DNA of 48,867 nucleotides, taken from Acidimicrobiia bacterium. GTDB lineage: Bacteria > Actinomycetota > Acidimicrobiia > Spongiisociales > ZC4RG35. Positions 39,537-48,867 of this stretch are shown here, one piece after another. Below the pieces are notes generated by a model. The model searched no databases, was not told the origin of the DNA, and was given only the letters and a program-made list of their open reading frames with translations. The stretch spans positions 1 through 48,867 of the forward strand of contig VXSV01000047.1 of NCBI GenBank assembly GCA_009837815.1. Reading direction: 5' to 3'. Both the position numbers and the translations under genes were made by a program. Each line of letters starts with the position of its first letter. Within the stretch, counting starts at the first letter, position 1.

Positions 39537-41273
39537 CTAGCGGATGACCGCCACCACCGCTCCGGTGGCGACCGAGTCTCCGGGTTCTATGCGGAGTTCC
39601 ACCACGTTGCCCTCCCGTCCGGCGGAAACCGCGTTCTCCATCTTCATGGCCTCCAGGACGCAGATGGTGTCGTCGGCGTCCACCTGGTCTCCCACTTTGA
39701 CGTTCACCTTCACGATGGTGCCCTGCATGGGAGCGGTGACCGCCCCGTCGGATGCGACGGCCGGTCCCTTGCCGGGTTTGGGAGGGCGGCGGCGGACCTT
39801 GGCCGCCCGATCCTCCTGTCCGACGTCCGGCTCCCAGTAGGAGACCACGAAACGGCGCCCGCTGATCTCCACCGTCATGTCCTGGCGGACCACCCCTTCC
39901 TCTTCGGGAAGGGACTCGGCAACCTCCGGGTCGGTCCGAGAGAGGTCGACCTCGCTCTCCAGCCAGGCGGTGTGATGGCGGGCGGAGATGAAGTCGGGGT
40001 GGTCCAGCACCGCCTTGTGCACCGGAATGGTGGTGGGAACGCCGGTGATCTCGAACTCTTCCAGGGCCCGTTGCGCCCGGCTGATCGCCTGGGTGCGGGT
40101 GGGCGCCCACACCACCAGCTTGGCCAGCAGGTTGTCATAGAAGCGCGGGATGGTGACGCCGGCCCTCACCCAGCCGTCCACCCGCACCCCCGGGCCGGCC
40201 GGCTCACGGTAGCTGACGATCCTCCCCGGGGTGGGCGCGTAGTTGCGATAGGGGTCCTCGGCGTTGATCCGCATCTCGATGGCGTGGCCGTCCGCTCGCG
40301 TTCCTATGGCAGAGGTCGGGCTTCCGGCCGCGATGCGCAGTTGTTCTCGCACCAGGTCCACGCCGGTGACCATCTCGGTGACGGTGTGCTCCACCTGCAG
40401 CCGCGTATTCATCTCCAGGAAATAGAAGGACCCCTCCGAGTCGACCAGGAACTCCACCGTTCCGGCGCTGCGATACTCGCACGCCCGGGCGATTCTCAGA
40501 GCGGCCTCGCCCAGTTCCCGGCTCTGGGAGAGATTCAGGATCACCGACGGGGCCTCCTCGACCAGCTTCTGGTGTCTCCGCTGGACCGAGCAGTCCCGCT
40601 CACCCAGATATACGAAGTTGTGATGGCTGTCCACCAGGATCTGGGCCTCGATGTGGTGGACGTCGGTCAGCTTCTTCTCCACATACACCTCGGGACTGCC
40701 GAAGAAGGCGTCGGCCTCTCGCTGGGCCGACGCCAGGGCCTCCTCGATCTCGGAGGGATCCTCCACCGTGCGCATGCCGCGTCCCCCGCCTGCCCGGGAG
40801 GCCTTGATCAACACCGGGTAGCCCAGGCGGTCGGCCACCGCTTTGATCTCGGCGGGATCCTCCAGGGGGGATTCGGTACCCGGCACCACCGCCACTCCCG
40901 CCTGGGTGGCTATCCGCCGGGAGGCCACCTTGTCGCCCATGGCGGCGATGGCCCCGGGAGGGGGGCCGACCCAGATCAGGCCCGCGTCGGTGACCGCCTG
41001 GGCGAAGTCGGCGTTCTCGGAGAGAAATCCGTACCCCGGGTGAACGGCTTCGGCGCCCGTTTCGGCGGCCACCCCCAGGATTCGCTCCATGTTCAGGTAT
41101 GACTCTCCGGCGGGGGCGGGTCCGATGTTCCATGCCTGGTCGGCCAGCTGGGTGTGATAGGCGTCCCGGTCGGGCTCGGAGTAGACCGCAACGGTGCCCA
41201 ATCCCGCCTCGCGGGCCGTGCGAATTATCCTGACCGCAATCTCGCCGCGGTTGGCCACCAGAACCGACTTCAC
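39537..41273 (-). CDS. Acyl-CoA carboxylase alpha chain (biotin carboxylase + BCCP)
   Basis: MKSVLVANRGEIAVRIIRTAREAGLGTVAVYSEPDRDAYHTQLADQAWNIG; biotinyl motif VLEAMKMENAVSAG. Confidence 0.94.
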   Translation of the reverse strand: MKSVLVANRGEIAVRIIRTAREAGLGTVAVYSEPDRDAYHTQLADQAWNIGPAPAGESYLNMERILGVAAETGAEAVHPGYGFLSENADFAQAVTDAGLIWVGPPPGAIAAMGDKVASRRIATQAGVAVVPGTESPLEDPAEIKAVADRLGYPVLIKASRAGGGRGMRTVEDPSEIEEALASAQREADAFFGSPEVYVEKKLTDVHHIEAQILVDSHHNFVYLGERDCSVQRRHQKLVEEAPSVILNLSQSRELGEAALRIARACEYRSAGTVEFLVDSEGSFYFLEMNTRLQVEHTVTEMVTGVDLVREQLRIAAGSPTSAIGTRADGHAIEMRINAEDPYRNYAPTPGRIVSYREPAGPGVRVDGWVRAGVTIPRFYDNLLAKLVVWAPTRTQAISRAQRALEEFEITGVPTTIPVHKAVLDHPDFISARHHTAWLESEVDLSRTDPEVAESLPEEEGVVRQDMTVEISGRRFVVSYWEPDVGQEDRAAKVRRRPPKPGKGPAVASDGAVTAPMQGTIVKVNVKVGDQVDADDTICVLEAMKMENAVSAGREGNVVELRIEPGDSVATGAVVAVIR

Positions 41274-42817
41274 AGCGGGATGTTCCCGTGTTTCTTGCTG
41301 GGCAGGCTCTCGCGTTTGGTTCGGAGCATCTCCAGGGCCGAGATGAGATGCGCCCGGGTCTCACGCGGTTCGATCACCGCGTCCACCAGGCCGAGTTCGG
41401 CGGCCTTGTAGGGGTTGTTGAACTCTTCCTCGTATTCCGCCACCAACTCGTCCCGGCGCTGCTCGGGGTCGTCCGCGGCGGCGATCTCCCGCCGGAAGAT
41501 CACGTTCACGGCGCCCGATGCGCCCATCACCGCGATCTCGGCGGAAGGCCAGGCAAAGACGGTGTCGGCCCGGATCCCGCGGGCGTTCATCACCAGGTAG
41601 GCGCCCCCGTAGGCCTTGCGGGTGATCACCGACACCCGGGGGACGGTGGCCTCGCAGTAGGCGTAGAGCAGCTTGGCGCCGTGGCGAATGATCCCGCCGT
41701 GCTCCTGGTCGACACCCGGGAGAAAGCCGGGAACGTCCACGAAGGTGACCAGGGGAATGTTGAAGGCGTCGCAGAAGCGGACGAACCTCGCCCCCTTCTC
41801 GGCGGCGTCGATGTCGAGGGTGCCGGCCAGCACGGACGGCTGGTTGGCGACCACGCCCACGGTGTGACCGTCCAGGCGGCCCAGCCCCACCAGCAGGTTG
41901 CGGGCCCAGTGCTCGTGCACCTGGAAGAAGTCACCGTCGTCGAGGACCGTCTCGATCAGGGTGGTCATGTCGTAGGGCCGGCTGGAGGAGTCGGGGATGA
42001 TATGGTCCAGCAGGTCGTCGGTGCGAGTGGGAGAGTCGGTGGGGGTGAAGTAGGTGGGGAGTTCCAGGTTGTTCTGGGGCAGGAACGAGAGCAGGTACCG
42101 GACGCCGTCGAGAGCCGCCACGTCCTCGGCGAACACGAAGTGCACCACCCCCGACGTGGAGGCATGCACTATTGCCCCTCCCAGTTCCTCGAAGGTGACT
42201 TCCTCCCCGGTGACCGCTTTGATCACGTCGGGCCCGGTGATGAACAGGTGGCTGGTCTCGGTCACCTGGATCACGAAGTCGGTGAGGGCGGGGGAGTACA
42301 CGGCGCCGCCCGCGCACGGGCCCATGATCACCGAGATCTGGGGGATCACCCCCGAGGCGCGCACGTTGCGCTCGAAGATCCTCCCGTAGCCGTCCAGGGC
42401 CCCCACCCCCTCCTGGATGCGGGCCCCTCCGGAGTCCTTGAGGCCGATCAGGGGGGCTCCGGCTCGCATCGCCATGTCCATGATCTTGCAGATCTTGTCC
42501 GCCACCGCCCGGCCGAGGCTTCCCCCGAAGGTGGTGAAATCCTCGGCGAACACGAACACGGTCCGCCCGTCGATCTTCCCCCAGCCGGTCACCACCGCGT
42601 CGCCGTACGGACGGCGGTTCTCCACCCCGAAACCACGCGCCGAGTGCCGGACGAAGGAGTCCACCTCACAAAACGTGTCCTGGTCCAGCAGGTGGGCGAT
42701 ACGCTCGCGAGCGGTCAGCTTGCCGCGTTCGTGCTGGCGGTCGACGGCTCTCCGGTCGAGCGCTCTCGCCTGGCGTCGCATCTTTCGCAAGTGTTCGATT
42801 CGCTGTTCGGTTCCCAT
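41270..42817 (-). CDS. Acyl-CoA carboxylase beta chain (carboxyltransferase, PccB/AccD-like)
   Basis: MGTEQRIEHLRKMRRQARALDRRAVDRQHERGKLTARERIAHLLD; KDSGGARIQEGVGALDGYG; likely start inside ORF 41270..42919. Confidence 0.94.
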   Translation of the reverse strand: MGTEQRIEHLRKMRRQARALDRRAVDRQHERGKLTARERIAHLLDQDTFCEVDSFVRHSARGFGVENRRPYGDAVVTGWGKIDGRTVFVFAEDFTTFGGSLGRAVADKICKIMDMAMRAGAPLIGLKDSGGARIQEGVGALDGYGRIFERNVRASGVIPQISVIMGPCAGGAVYSPALTDFVIQVTETSHLFITGPDVIKAVTGEEVTFEELGGAIVHASTSGVVHFVFAEDVAALDGVRYLLSFLPQNNLELPTYFTPTDSPTRTDDLLDHIIPDSSSRPYDMTTLIETVLDDGDFFQVHEHWARNLLVGLGRLDGHTVGVVANQPSVLAGTLDIDAAEKGARFVRFCDAFNIPLVTFVDVPGFLPGVDQEHGGIIRHGAKLLYAYCEATVPRVSVITRKAYGGAYLVMNARGIRADTVFAWPSAEIAVMGASGAVNVIFRREIAAADDPEQRRDELVAEYEEEFNNPYKAAELGLVDAVIEPRETRAHLISALEMLRTKRESLPSKKHGNIPL

Positions 42818-42851
42818 CCCGGTTGCACCTCTTCGATAGGCTCTGTGATAC

Positions 42852-43562
42852 TTGGACTTGGGGAACGGCTCTTTGGCTACACCGTATTCTGTGATCCGAC
42901 TGTCTGTCACGGGTTCCACACAGGACGACGCCAGCCGAGCTTATCGGGGAAGACCCGTGGTGGTTATATCGGACCGCCAGGAATATGGTAGGGGAAGAAG
43001 GGACCGGACCTGGATCACCGCGGCCGGAGCCGTTGCCGTCTCGGTTGCCTGCGAACCGCGGTGGCCTGTGGATCGCTGGGGATTGCTGTCGCTCCTGGCG
43101 GGCCTGCAGGCGGCCCGAACGCTGGGTGGGGAAGTCTCCCTGAAATGGCCCAATGACCTGCTGGTGGGGGACGAGAAAGTGGGTGGAGTGCTGGTGGAAG
43201 CCGCCGGTGGAGTGGCCGTGGCGGGATGCGGGATCAACCTGTGGTGGCCCGATTCTCCCCGGGGGATGACCGGCTTGGACGACCATCCCCCTTCGGCTTC
43301 CCGGCGTGACGAGATCGCCAACGCCTGGGCGGAAGGGTTTCTGGAAGCCGCCCTCGATCCGGGCGGCGGAGGGTTCTCACTCGACGACTACCGCAGTCGA
43401 TGCGTGACGCTGGGCCAGTGGGTCACCTGGGGAACGCAAAGCGCGGGACGGGCGGTCGGCATAAGTTCCGGAGGGGAATTGGTGGTCGAGACCGCCGCCG
43501 GCCGCAGGCGCCTGCGGTCAGAAGAGGTTTCCCACATCCGGGGCGCACCCGGGGAGGACTAG
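42852..43562 (+). CDS. birA: Biotin-[acetyl-CoA-carboxylase] ligase without N-terminal HTH (start uncertain)
   Basis: TGSTQDDASRAY...DRQEYGRGRRDRTWITAAGAVAVSVAC...LKWPNDLLVGDEKVGGVLVE; divergent from the carboxylase genes. Confidence 0.9.
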   Translation: MDLGNGSLATPYSVIRLSVTGSTQDDASRAYRGRPVVVISDRQEYGRGRRDRTWITAAGAVAVSVACEPRWPVDRWGLLSLLAGLQAARTLGGEVSLKWPNDLLVGDEKVGGVLVEAAGGVAVAGCGINLWWPDSPRGMTGLDDHPPSASRRDEIANAWAEGFLEAALDPGGGGFSLDDYRSRCVTLGQWVTWGTQSAGRAVGISSGGELVVETAAGRRRLRSEEVSHIRGAPGED

Positions 43563-44290
43563 CCCAGGTCCAGGGTCTGGGGCGCCGGGAGATGGGAGGC
43601 GAAGAACCCGGCGAGGCGCTCCATGGCGTCCATGGCGGCGCCCTCGTTGTAGTTCGGATGGTTCTCGTCGACGAATCCGTGTCCGACTCCCTCGTACAGC
43701 AGCCAGGCGCCGGCGGGGTTGCGGTCCTGGGCGTTGTCGACCGTGCCGGGTTCGATCAGGTCGTCGTCGGCGGCGTAGATGCCCAGCACCTCTGGGCCCA
43801 GCCGCTCCAGCTGCTCAGTCGTCGGGTAGCGTCGTTGCTCGTCGCCGGTCAACGGCCCGTACAGCACCGCCGCCGGGCCGACCCAGCTTCGCAGGGCGCC
43901 GGCCAGGATGGCCAACCGCCCCCCCGACCCGATTCCTAGAACTCCCACCCGGTCGCCGAGCGCCCAGTCGAGGTCATGGTCGTTGAGGAAGCGGTGCGTC
44001 TCGTCGAGCTGGGCCAGCAGGTCGACGTCACCCATCCGGTGGTGGGCGCCGTTGGATGAGCCGGGTTCGAGACCGAGCGCCAGGGACACCATTCCCCGCC
44101 GGGCCAGGAACCGGCACACGCTCTTGACATGTGAGGAGACATCGCCGGGGCCGCTGGTGATCAGCACCACGGGAAACCGGCCCACCGCGTCGGGCCGGGC
44201 CATGTAGTCCGAGCGGTAGGAACTCCCGGCCGGCGTGGAGTAGGTACCGTACATCACCGAGTGGGTTCCCTCGTGGGGAAGTACCGCCAA
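43559..44290 (-). CDS. Dienelactone hydrolase-like alpha/beta hydrolase with atypical nucleophile elbow
   Basis: FPVVLITSGPGDVSSHVKSVCRFLARRGMVSLALGLEPGSSN...DRVGVLGIGSGGRLAILAGA...IYAADDDLIEPG...YEGVGHGFVDE. Confidence 0.7.
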   Translation of the reverse strand: MAVLPHEGTHSVMYGTYSTPAGSSYRSDYMARPDAVGRFPVVLITSGPGDVSSHVKSVCRFLARRGMVSLALGLEPGSSNGAHHRMGDVDLLAQLDETHRFLNDHDLDWALGDRVGVLGIGSGGRLAILAGALRSWVGPAAVLYGPLTGDEQRRYPTTEQLERLGPEVLGIYAADDDLIEPGTVDNAQDRNPAGAWLLYEGVGHGFVDENHPNYNEGAAMDAMERLAGFFASHLPAPQTLDLG

Positions 44291-44372
44291 AAGCTGACCC
44301 TCCTGGGTTTGGTGTTGCCTACCCAGACAGGGTAGCGGCCCGCCGGTCGGCTATCTTCAACGGGATCATCGA

Positions 44373-45299
44373 GTGTCTGAGAGTTTCGGAACGGAGCGGG
44401 CCGTGACCCGCCGGGCGGTGGTCACCGGCGGCGCGGGTTTCATCGGCTCCCACCTCTGCGAGGCCCTGGCGGACGCCGGGTGGAAGGTGGTCTCTCTCGA
44501 CGACTGCTCCACCGGTTCCCCGGCCAATCTGGAACGGGCCCGCTCGCAGGGAGTCCAGACCCTCGAGGTGGACATAACCGCCCCGGAACTGGCGGCGGCC
44601 ATGTCGGAAGCCCGACCGCAGGTGGTGTTCCATCTGGCGGCGGTGTCGTCGGTGACGGCCTGTGCCCGGGACCCGGAACGATGCCTGGCGGTGAACTTGG
44701 AGGGGACCGCCCGGGTGTGGGAGGCTGCGAGTCGATGTGGGGCGGACGCCATGGTGAACGTCTCGTCCCTGGCTGTCCACGGGGCCTCGGATGACGCCTA
44801 TGGGCGGAGCAAGCGGGCCGCCGAGACGTTCCTGACCCGGCGGGCGCCCTCGGAAAGGATGCGTCTGGTCACCCTGCGTCCCGCCAATGTCTACGGACCT
44901 CGCCAGCACGGGGACGGGGAGTCGGCGGTGGTGGCCACCTGGCTGGGGGCGATGGCGCGGGGAGAGCCGCTGTTCCTGGACGGCGACGGACGCCAAACCA
45001 GGGACTTCCTCTACGTGGACGACGCCGTGGCGGCGATGGTCCTGGCCGCCGACCAGGCCCACGGCCACACCCTGGAACTGGGTAGAGGCGTGGAGACCTC
45101 CCTCGGGTCGCTTCTGCAGACGATGAGCCAAAAGACAGGATGGCGGGGCCGACCCTCCCGACGCCCGGCGCGGCCGGGAGACATCAGGCGGTCGGTGGTT
45201 GACCCCCGTCCCGCCATCGACCTGCTCGGCTGGGAACCCCAAACCGGGTTGGATGAAGGCCTTCGCCTCACCTGGGAGTGGTTAACCGGCGGCGTTTGA
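44373..45299 (+). CDS. NAD-dependent epimerase/dehydratase (UDP-sugar epimerase-like, extended SDR)
   Basis: RRAVVTGGAGFIGSHLCEALADAGWKVVSLDDCSTGSPANL...YGRSKRAAETFL...LRPANVYGPRQ. Confidence 0.9.
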   Translation: MSESFGTERAVTRRAVVTGGAGFIGSHLCEALADAGWKVVSLDDCSTGSPANLERARSQGVQTLEVDITAPELAAAMSEARPQVVFHLAAVSSVTACARDPERCLAVNLEGTARVWEAASRCGADAMVNVSSLAVHGASDDAYGRSKRAAETFLTRRAPSERMRLVTLRPANVYGPRQHGDGESAVVATWLGAMARGEPLFLDGDGRQTRDFLYVDDAVAAMVLAADQAHGHTLELGRGVETSLGSLLQTMSQKTGWRGRPSRRPARPGDIRRSVVDPRPAIDLLGWEPQTGLDEGLRLTWEWLTGGV

Positions 45300-45310
45300 C
45301 GTCTGACGCC

Positions 45311-46015
45311 TCAACGGAACAGGTCTTCGGGAGCGGGCCGTATCAGCTCGGTGGCCGAGCCGTCGCCTGCCGGGAGCGACAGCCCTCGCACGATCGCCAC
45401 CGGGACGCCGCCGACCTTTCCCTTGGCCAGATCGGCCGCGGCGGCGATCTCGTCGGCCACCGCCACTTCGGTCACCTCCAACATCCGATCATGATCATCG
45501 GGGACGCCTCTCAGGTCGCTAATGGGCTTGAATCCCGCCACCCCGATCGCCACATCGGTCAGGCCGCGTCGGAAAGGGCGGCCGAAGGTGTCGGTGATCA
45601 CCACCGCCACCTCCACCCCGAACCGCTGGACGAGGCGGGAGCGGATCCTCCGGGCGGAACGGTCCGGGTCGACGGGGAGCAGCACGGCTCGGCCGGGACC
45701 CACGTTGGAGCGGTCCACCCCGGCGTTTGCGCAGATGAACCCATGCCGGGTCTCGCTGATGACCAGGTCCCCCCGCCGGCGGAGGACGCCCGCCGACTCC
45801 GATTCCACCAGGCGGCGATGGCTGTGGGGGCCGTCGTCCTCCAACTCCACCATTCTGCCCTCGGCCTTGGACACCACCTTGTGGGTCACCACCACCACGT
45901 CCCCCGCCCGCAGGCCCAGGCCCGATTCGGTCAAGCGTTCCCCGATCAGGAGGGCCAGGTCGTCTCCCTCCGAAATCTCCGGAATCCCCCTTACCGGGTG
46001 GATGCTTATCGTCAC
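45311..46015 (-). CDS. cofE: F420-0:gamma-glutamyl ligase
   Basis: GTG start; TISIHPVRGIPEISEGDDLALLIGERLTESGLGLRAGDVVVVTHKVVSKAEGR; ITDTFGRPFRRGLTDVAIGVAG. Confidence 0.92.
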   Translation of the reverse strand: MTISIHPVRGIPEISEGDDLALLIGERLTESGLGLRAGDVVVVTHKVVSKAEGRMVELEDDGPHSHRRLVESESAGVLRRRGDLVISETRHGFICANAGVDRSNVGPGRAVLLPVDPDRSARRIRSRLVQRFGVEVAVVITDTFGRPFRRGLTDVAIGVAGFKPISDLRGVPDDHDRMLEVTEVAVADEIAAAADLAKGKVGGVPVAIVRGLSLPAGDGSATELIRPAPEDLFR

Positions 46016-46950
46016 AGCGCCGCCATGATCTCGGCGGCCAGCCGCGCGGCTGCGGCCGGGTCGGCTATTCGAGTGTCGGTCGCCCATGCCCCGAGGCCCA
46101 TGTCGGAGAGGAACCCCACGTCGTCTGCGTCTCCGATGTCCACCACCAGACCCGAGAGCAGACCCCGGTAGGCCTCGGCCACGCCCCGGTTTCCGGGCGG
46201 CAGGCCCAGGCTGTCCATCACATCGGCGGCCGGGCCTTTCAGGGCTTTGCCGCCGAACAGCGGACTGACCGCGATCACCGCGTCGGCGGCCTCCAGGGCG
46301 GAGCGGATGCCGGGAACCGCCAGGATCGGCCAGATCGAGAGGGGAGGGTTGGATGGGGCGATGATCACCGCCCGGGCTGTGCCGATCGCCTCGATCACTC
46401 CCGGCGCGGGCCGGGCCGCCTCCGCCCCGTCGAATCGGACCCGGGTAATCCGGTCCCGGTGTTGTCTGCGCACGAAATAGTCCTGGAAGTCCAGCCACTC
46501 TCCTCCGACGGTCTGCAGCTTGGTGCGGACCGGCTGATCGGTGGCCGGCAGCAGCCTTGCACCCAGTTCGAAGGCGGCAGCGATCTCCCCGGTGACGACG
46601 CTCAGCGGCTTTCCCTCCCTGATTCGCATGGTCCGAAAAAGGTTGGTCGCCAGGTCTGCGTCGCCCAATCGGAATGTGGCGTCGACCTCGAACTTGGACA
46701 ACGACTCCATGACCTGCCAGGTTTCGTCGGCCATACCCCAGCCCTGTGGCCCCTCCTCCCCGGCGAGGGTGTAGACCACCGTGTCCAGGTCGGGGGCGAC
46801 GTACACCCCATACACCCAGTCGTCGTCGCCGACGTTGACCACCACCGTCGTGTCCCAGCGCTCCAGCCGGGAAAACCCCCGCGCCAGTCGCGCTCCTCCC
46901 ACCCCTCCGGAAAGGAGCAGCACTCCGGGCTTTTTGTCAAGGGTTCCCAT
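46012..46950 (-). CDS. cofD: 2-phospho-L-lactate transferase-family protein (F420 biosynthesis)
   Basis: VLLLSGGVGGARLARGFSRLERWDTTVVVNVGDDDWVYGVYVAPDLDTVVYTLAG. Confidence 0.93.
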   Translation of the reverse strand: MGTLDKKPGVLLLSGGVGGARLARGFSRLERWDTTVVVNVGDDDWVYGVYVAPDLDTVVYTLAGEEGPQGWGMADETWQVMESLSKFEVDATFRLGDADLATNLFRTMRIREGKPLSVVTGEIAAAFELGARLLPATDQPVRTKLQTVGGEWLDFQDYFVRRQHRDRITRVRFDGAEAARPAPGVIEAIGTARAVIIAPSNPPLSIWPILAVPGIRSALEAADAVIAVSPLFGGKALKGPAADVMDSLGLPPGNRGVAEAYRGLLSGLVVDIGDADDVGFLSDMGLGAWATDTRIADPAAAARLAAEIMAAL

Positions 46951-46984
46951 GGGTGGTCCGTATTCCTAGCATTGGCGTTTGTTG

Positions 46985-48867
46985 ATGACGGGCACAGCCT
47001 CCTCTTCGGATCCCATCGTACGCCCAACCCGGACTCCCAGCATTGCGGTTGTGCTCATGGCCGACGGCGACCCTCTCAAGCCACCGGTTGACCGGGGGGC
47101 GGAAAAGGACTGGATCACCCGGCTAATAGTGGTGGGCGAAGACCCCGGCGCCAAACGGGAGGCGGAACGACTCGGGGCCCTCCACCGTGACACCCTGGAC
47201 GAGGTGGCGAGGGCTCTGCCCGCCGACGTCGAATACGTCTGGATACTGGCAGGCCGGGCACAGCCCGAGCCGGGGGCCCTGACCGCCCTGGTGAAGGTGG
47301 CGTTGGACCATCAGGTGGCGCTGGTGGGATCGAAGATCCTCTCCTCGGAGAACTCAGAGCACCTCCTGTCGGTGGGGAGCGCCACCGACCTGTTCGGAGT
47401 GAACTCCACCGGCTTGGACGACTCCGAACTCGACTTCGCCCAACACGACGTGGTCCGGGAGGTCTCAAACCTCTCCTCGGTCTCCCTCCTGATGCGTCGC
47501 CGGCTTCTGGCCGTCCTCGGCGGGTTCGACGAATCCCTCCCCCCCGTCTCGGCCGGTCTGGACCTTAGCCAGCGAGTGCGACTGGCCGGAGGGCGGGTGG
47601 TGGTGGCCCCCTCTTCGCGGGTCCGATACCCCTCTCGGCTGTTTCCCCGCTTTGCGGGCTGGAGAGAGCGGGCGGGGCGGATGCGAGCCATGTTCAAGGC
47701 CTACCGGGTGGTGACCCTGGCCTGGGCCGTTCCGCTGGATGTGCTGCTCAACCTCGGCGAGGGGCTGTTCAGTCTGGTTTTGGGAAGACCGGGGCGTCTG
47801 GCCGGTTTTCTGACCGCGGTGGGTTGGAACCTTTGGAGGTTCCCCTCGGCCGTCTCGGGCAGGCTGAAGGCACAGAAGTTCCGAGCGGTCGGCGACGAGG
47901 AACTATTCAGGTATCAGATGTCGGGTTCGGTGACCCTCCGGGAGATGGGATCCGAATTCGGACGCAGAGTCGGGGACTTCGGCCCCGAGGAGAAATCCTG
48001 GTCGGCGGTCCTTGCTTCCCGTCTCCGCAGGGGGGCGCCCCTGGCGGCCCTGGGATCTTTTCTCTATGTGGCGGCGGCTTCCCGCAACCTGTGGCTGGTC
48101 GGCCTACCTGCGGTCGGGTTCAGCTTGCCTCCCGGCGACGATCCGGCCGGGGTGCTCTCCGCCTACGCGGGGGGATGGAGCGACACCGGTTTGGGAACCC
48201 CCCTTCCTCCCCATCCCGCCGCCACGTTGGCGGCGTTCGCCGACTGGCTGACCCTGGGGTGGTCGGGCTCCCAGGTCCTGGTGACCGCGATCGCCCTCCT
48301 GGCCGGCCTGCTGGGATCGGCCCGGCTGTTTCGCAGCATGGGCGTTGCATCCGCAGGCTCTCACGCGGGGGCGGCCGTTTACCTGCTGGGGTCGGCCACC
48401 GCCTCGGTGCTTGCCCACGGCTACTGGCCGTTGGTGATCGCCCTGGGGGCTCTCCCCTGGTCGGTGTCGGCCACGGCGCGGCCCTGGCCCGACCGATGGA
48501 GGGCGCGGATCGGCGACCTGGCCGCGGTTTCCATGGCATGCGCGCTGCTGGCCGCCTCGGCGCCGGTGGCGGTGGCCGCACCGCCCGCAATAGTCCTGCT
48601 GGGCTGCGCGGCGGGCGTCGGCTGGTCATGGTGGTCGGTCCCCCGGGCGCTTTTGGGAGCGGCGGTGGGAACCTCGGCCGTGGCGGCCTATCTGTGGGCC
48701 TATGACCTGGACGTGTGGTCTTATGGTCCGTCGCCGGCCTGGGAGGCCGACTGGGTCTACTGGGGCGGGGTGGCTGTAGCCGGCCTGCTGGCCGTGGTTT
48801 TCGGTCGGGCCCGTTCGCGGGGGGCGACCGGGCTGGGCCTGGCTTTGAGCGGGGCGGGTCTGTGGGT
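46985..48867 (+). CDS. Large GT2-like membrane protein, truncated by window end
   Basis: Open frame from ATG 46985 to window end: ...SIAVVLMADGDPLKPPVDRGAEKDWITRLIVVGEDPGAKREAERLGALHRDTLDEVARALPADVEYVWILAGRAQPEPGALTALVKVALDHQVALVGSKIL...LMRRRLLAVLGGFDESLPPVSAGLDLSQRVRLAGGRVVVAPSSRV..., then multiple hydrophobic segments. Confidence 0.7.
   Translation, partial: MTGTASSSDPIVRPTRTPSIAVVLMADGDPLKPPVDRGAEKDWITRLIVVGEDPGAKREAERLGALHRDTLDEVARALPADVEYVWILAGRAQPEPGALTALVKVALDHQVALVGSKILSSENSEHLLSVGSATDLFGVNSTGLDDSELDFAQHDVVREVSNLSSVSLLMRRRLLAVLGGFDESLPPVSAGLDLSQRVRLAGGRVVVAPSSRVRYPSRLFPRFAGWRERAGRMRAMFKAYRVVTLAWAVPLDVLLNLGEGLFSLVLGRPGRLAGFLTAVGWNLWRFPSAVSGRLKAQKFRAVGDEELFRYQMSGSVTLREMGSEFGRRVGDFGPEEKSWSAVLASRLRRGAPLAALGSFLYVAAASRNLWLVGLPAVGFSLPPGDDPAGVLSAYAGGWSDTGLGTPLPPHPAATLAAFADWLTLGWSGSQVLVTAIALLAGLLGSARLFRSMGVASAGSHAGAAVYLLGSATASVLAHGYWPLVIALGALPWSVSATARPWPDRWRARIGDLAAVSMACALLAASAPVAVAAPPAIVLLGCAAGVGWSWWSVPRALLGAAVGTSAVAAYLWAYDLDVWSYGPSPAWEADWVYWGGVAVAGLLAVVFGRARSRGATGLGLALSGAGLW

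Noticed and set aside
41288-42991. 567-aa plus-strand ORF
   Set aside because: Antisense to the acyl-CoA carboxylase beta chain; His/Gly/Val-rich shadow ORF with no recognisable domain

Overview
High-GC bacterial chromosomal window, probably actinobacterial (possibly Acidimicrobiia-like; inferred from gene order and protein style, not tested). It is mostly ordinary core genome: etfBA; a nucleoside-salvage run (pnp, pyrimidine-nucleoside phosphorylase, deoB, alkyltransferase-like, upp); rpmB with a cold-shock-like gene; recG-rsmD-coaD-coiled-coil-yceD-rpmF-plsX-rnc-mutM-smc; ftsY-cdd-glyA; a complete F1Fo ATP synthase operon; a quinone-oxidoreductase-like gene; two sigma factors; a complete liv ABC transporter; a biotin-dependent acyl-CoA carboxylase pair with birA; cofE/cofD; and a truncated large membrane glycosyltransferase-like gene. 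No rRNA, tRNA, CRISPR array or intact transposase was recognised by eye. The best candidates for something new are: (1) an ECF sigma factor fused to an arsenate-reductase/LMW-PTP-like domain whose catalytic Cys and Arg appear replaced, next to a membrane protein, an 8-bp inverted repeat and a second sigma-70 factor; (2) a three-gene cassette (DUF488, DUF488, putative dual-OB protein) inserted between smc and ftsY. Secondary observations are a frameshifted AbiEii-like nucleotidyltransferase with a small upstream ORF, a LivH permease with an extra N-terminal extracytoplasmic domain, and several 'pseudo-enzyme' variants (GT2-like, dienelactone hydrolase-like, MGMT-like, cold-shock-like). All family calls were made by reading the translations; no database search was run.
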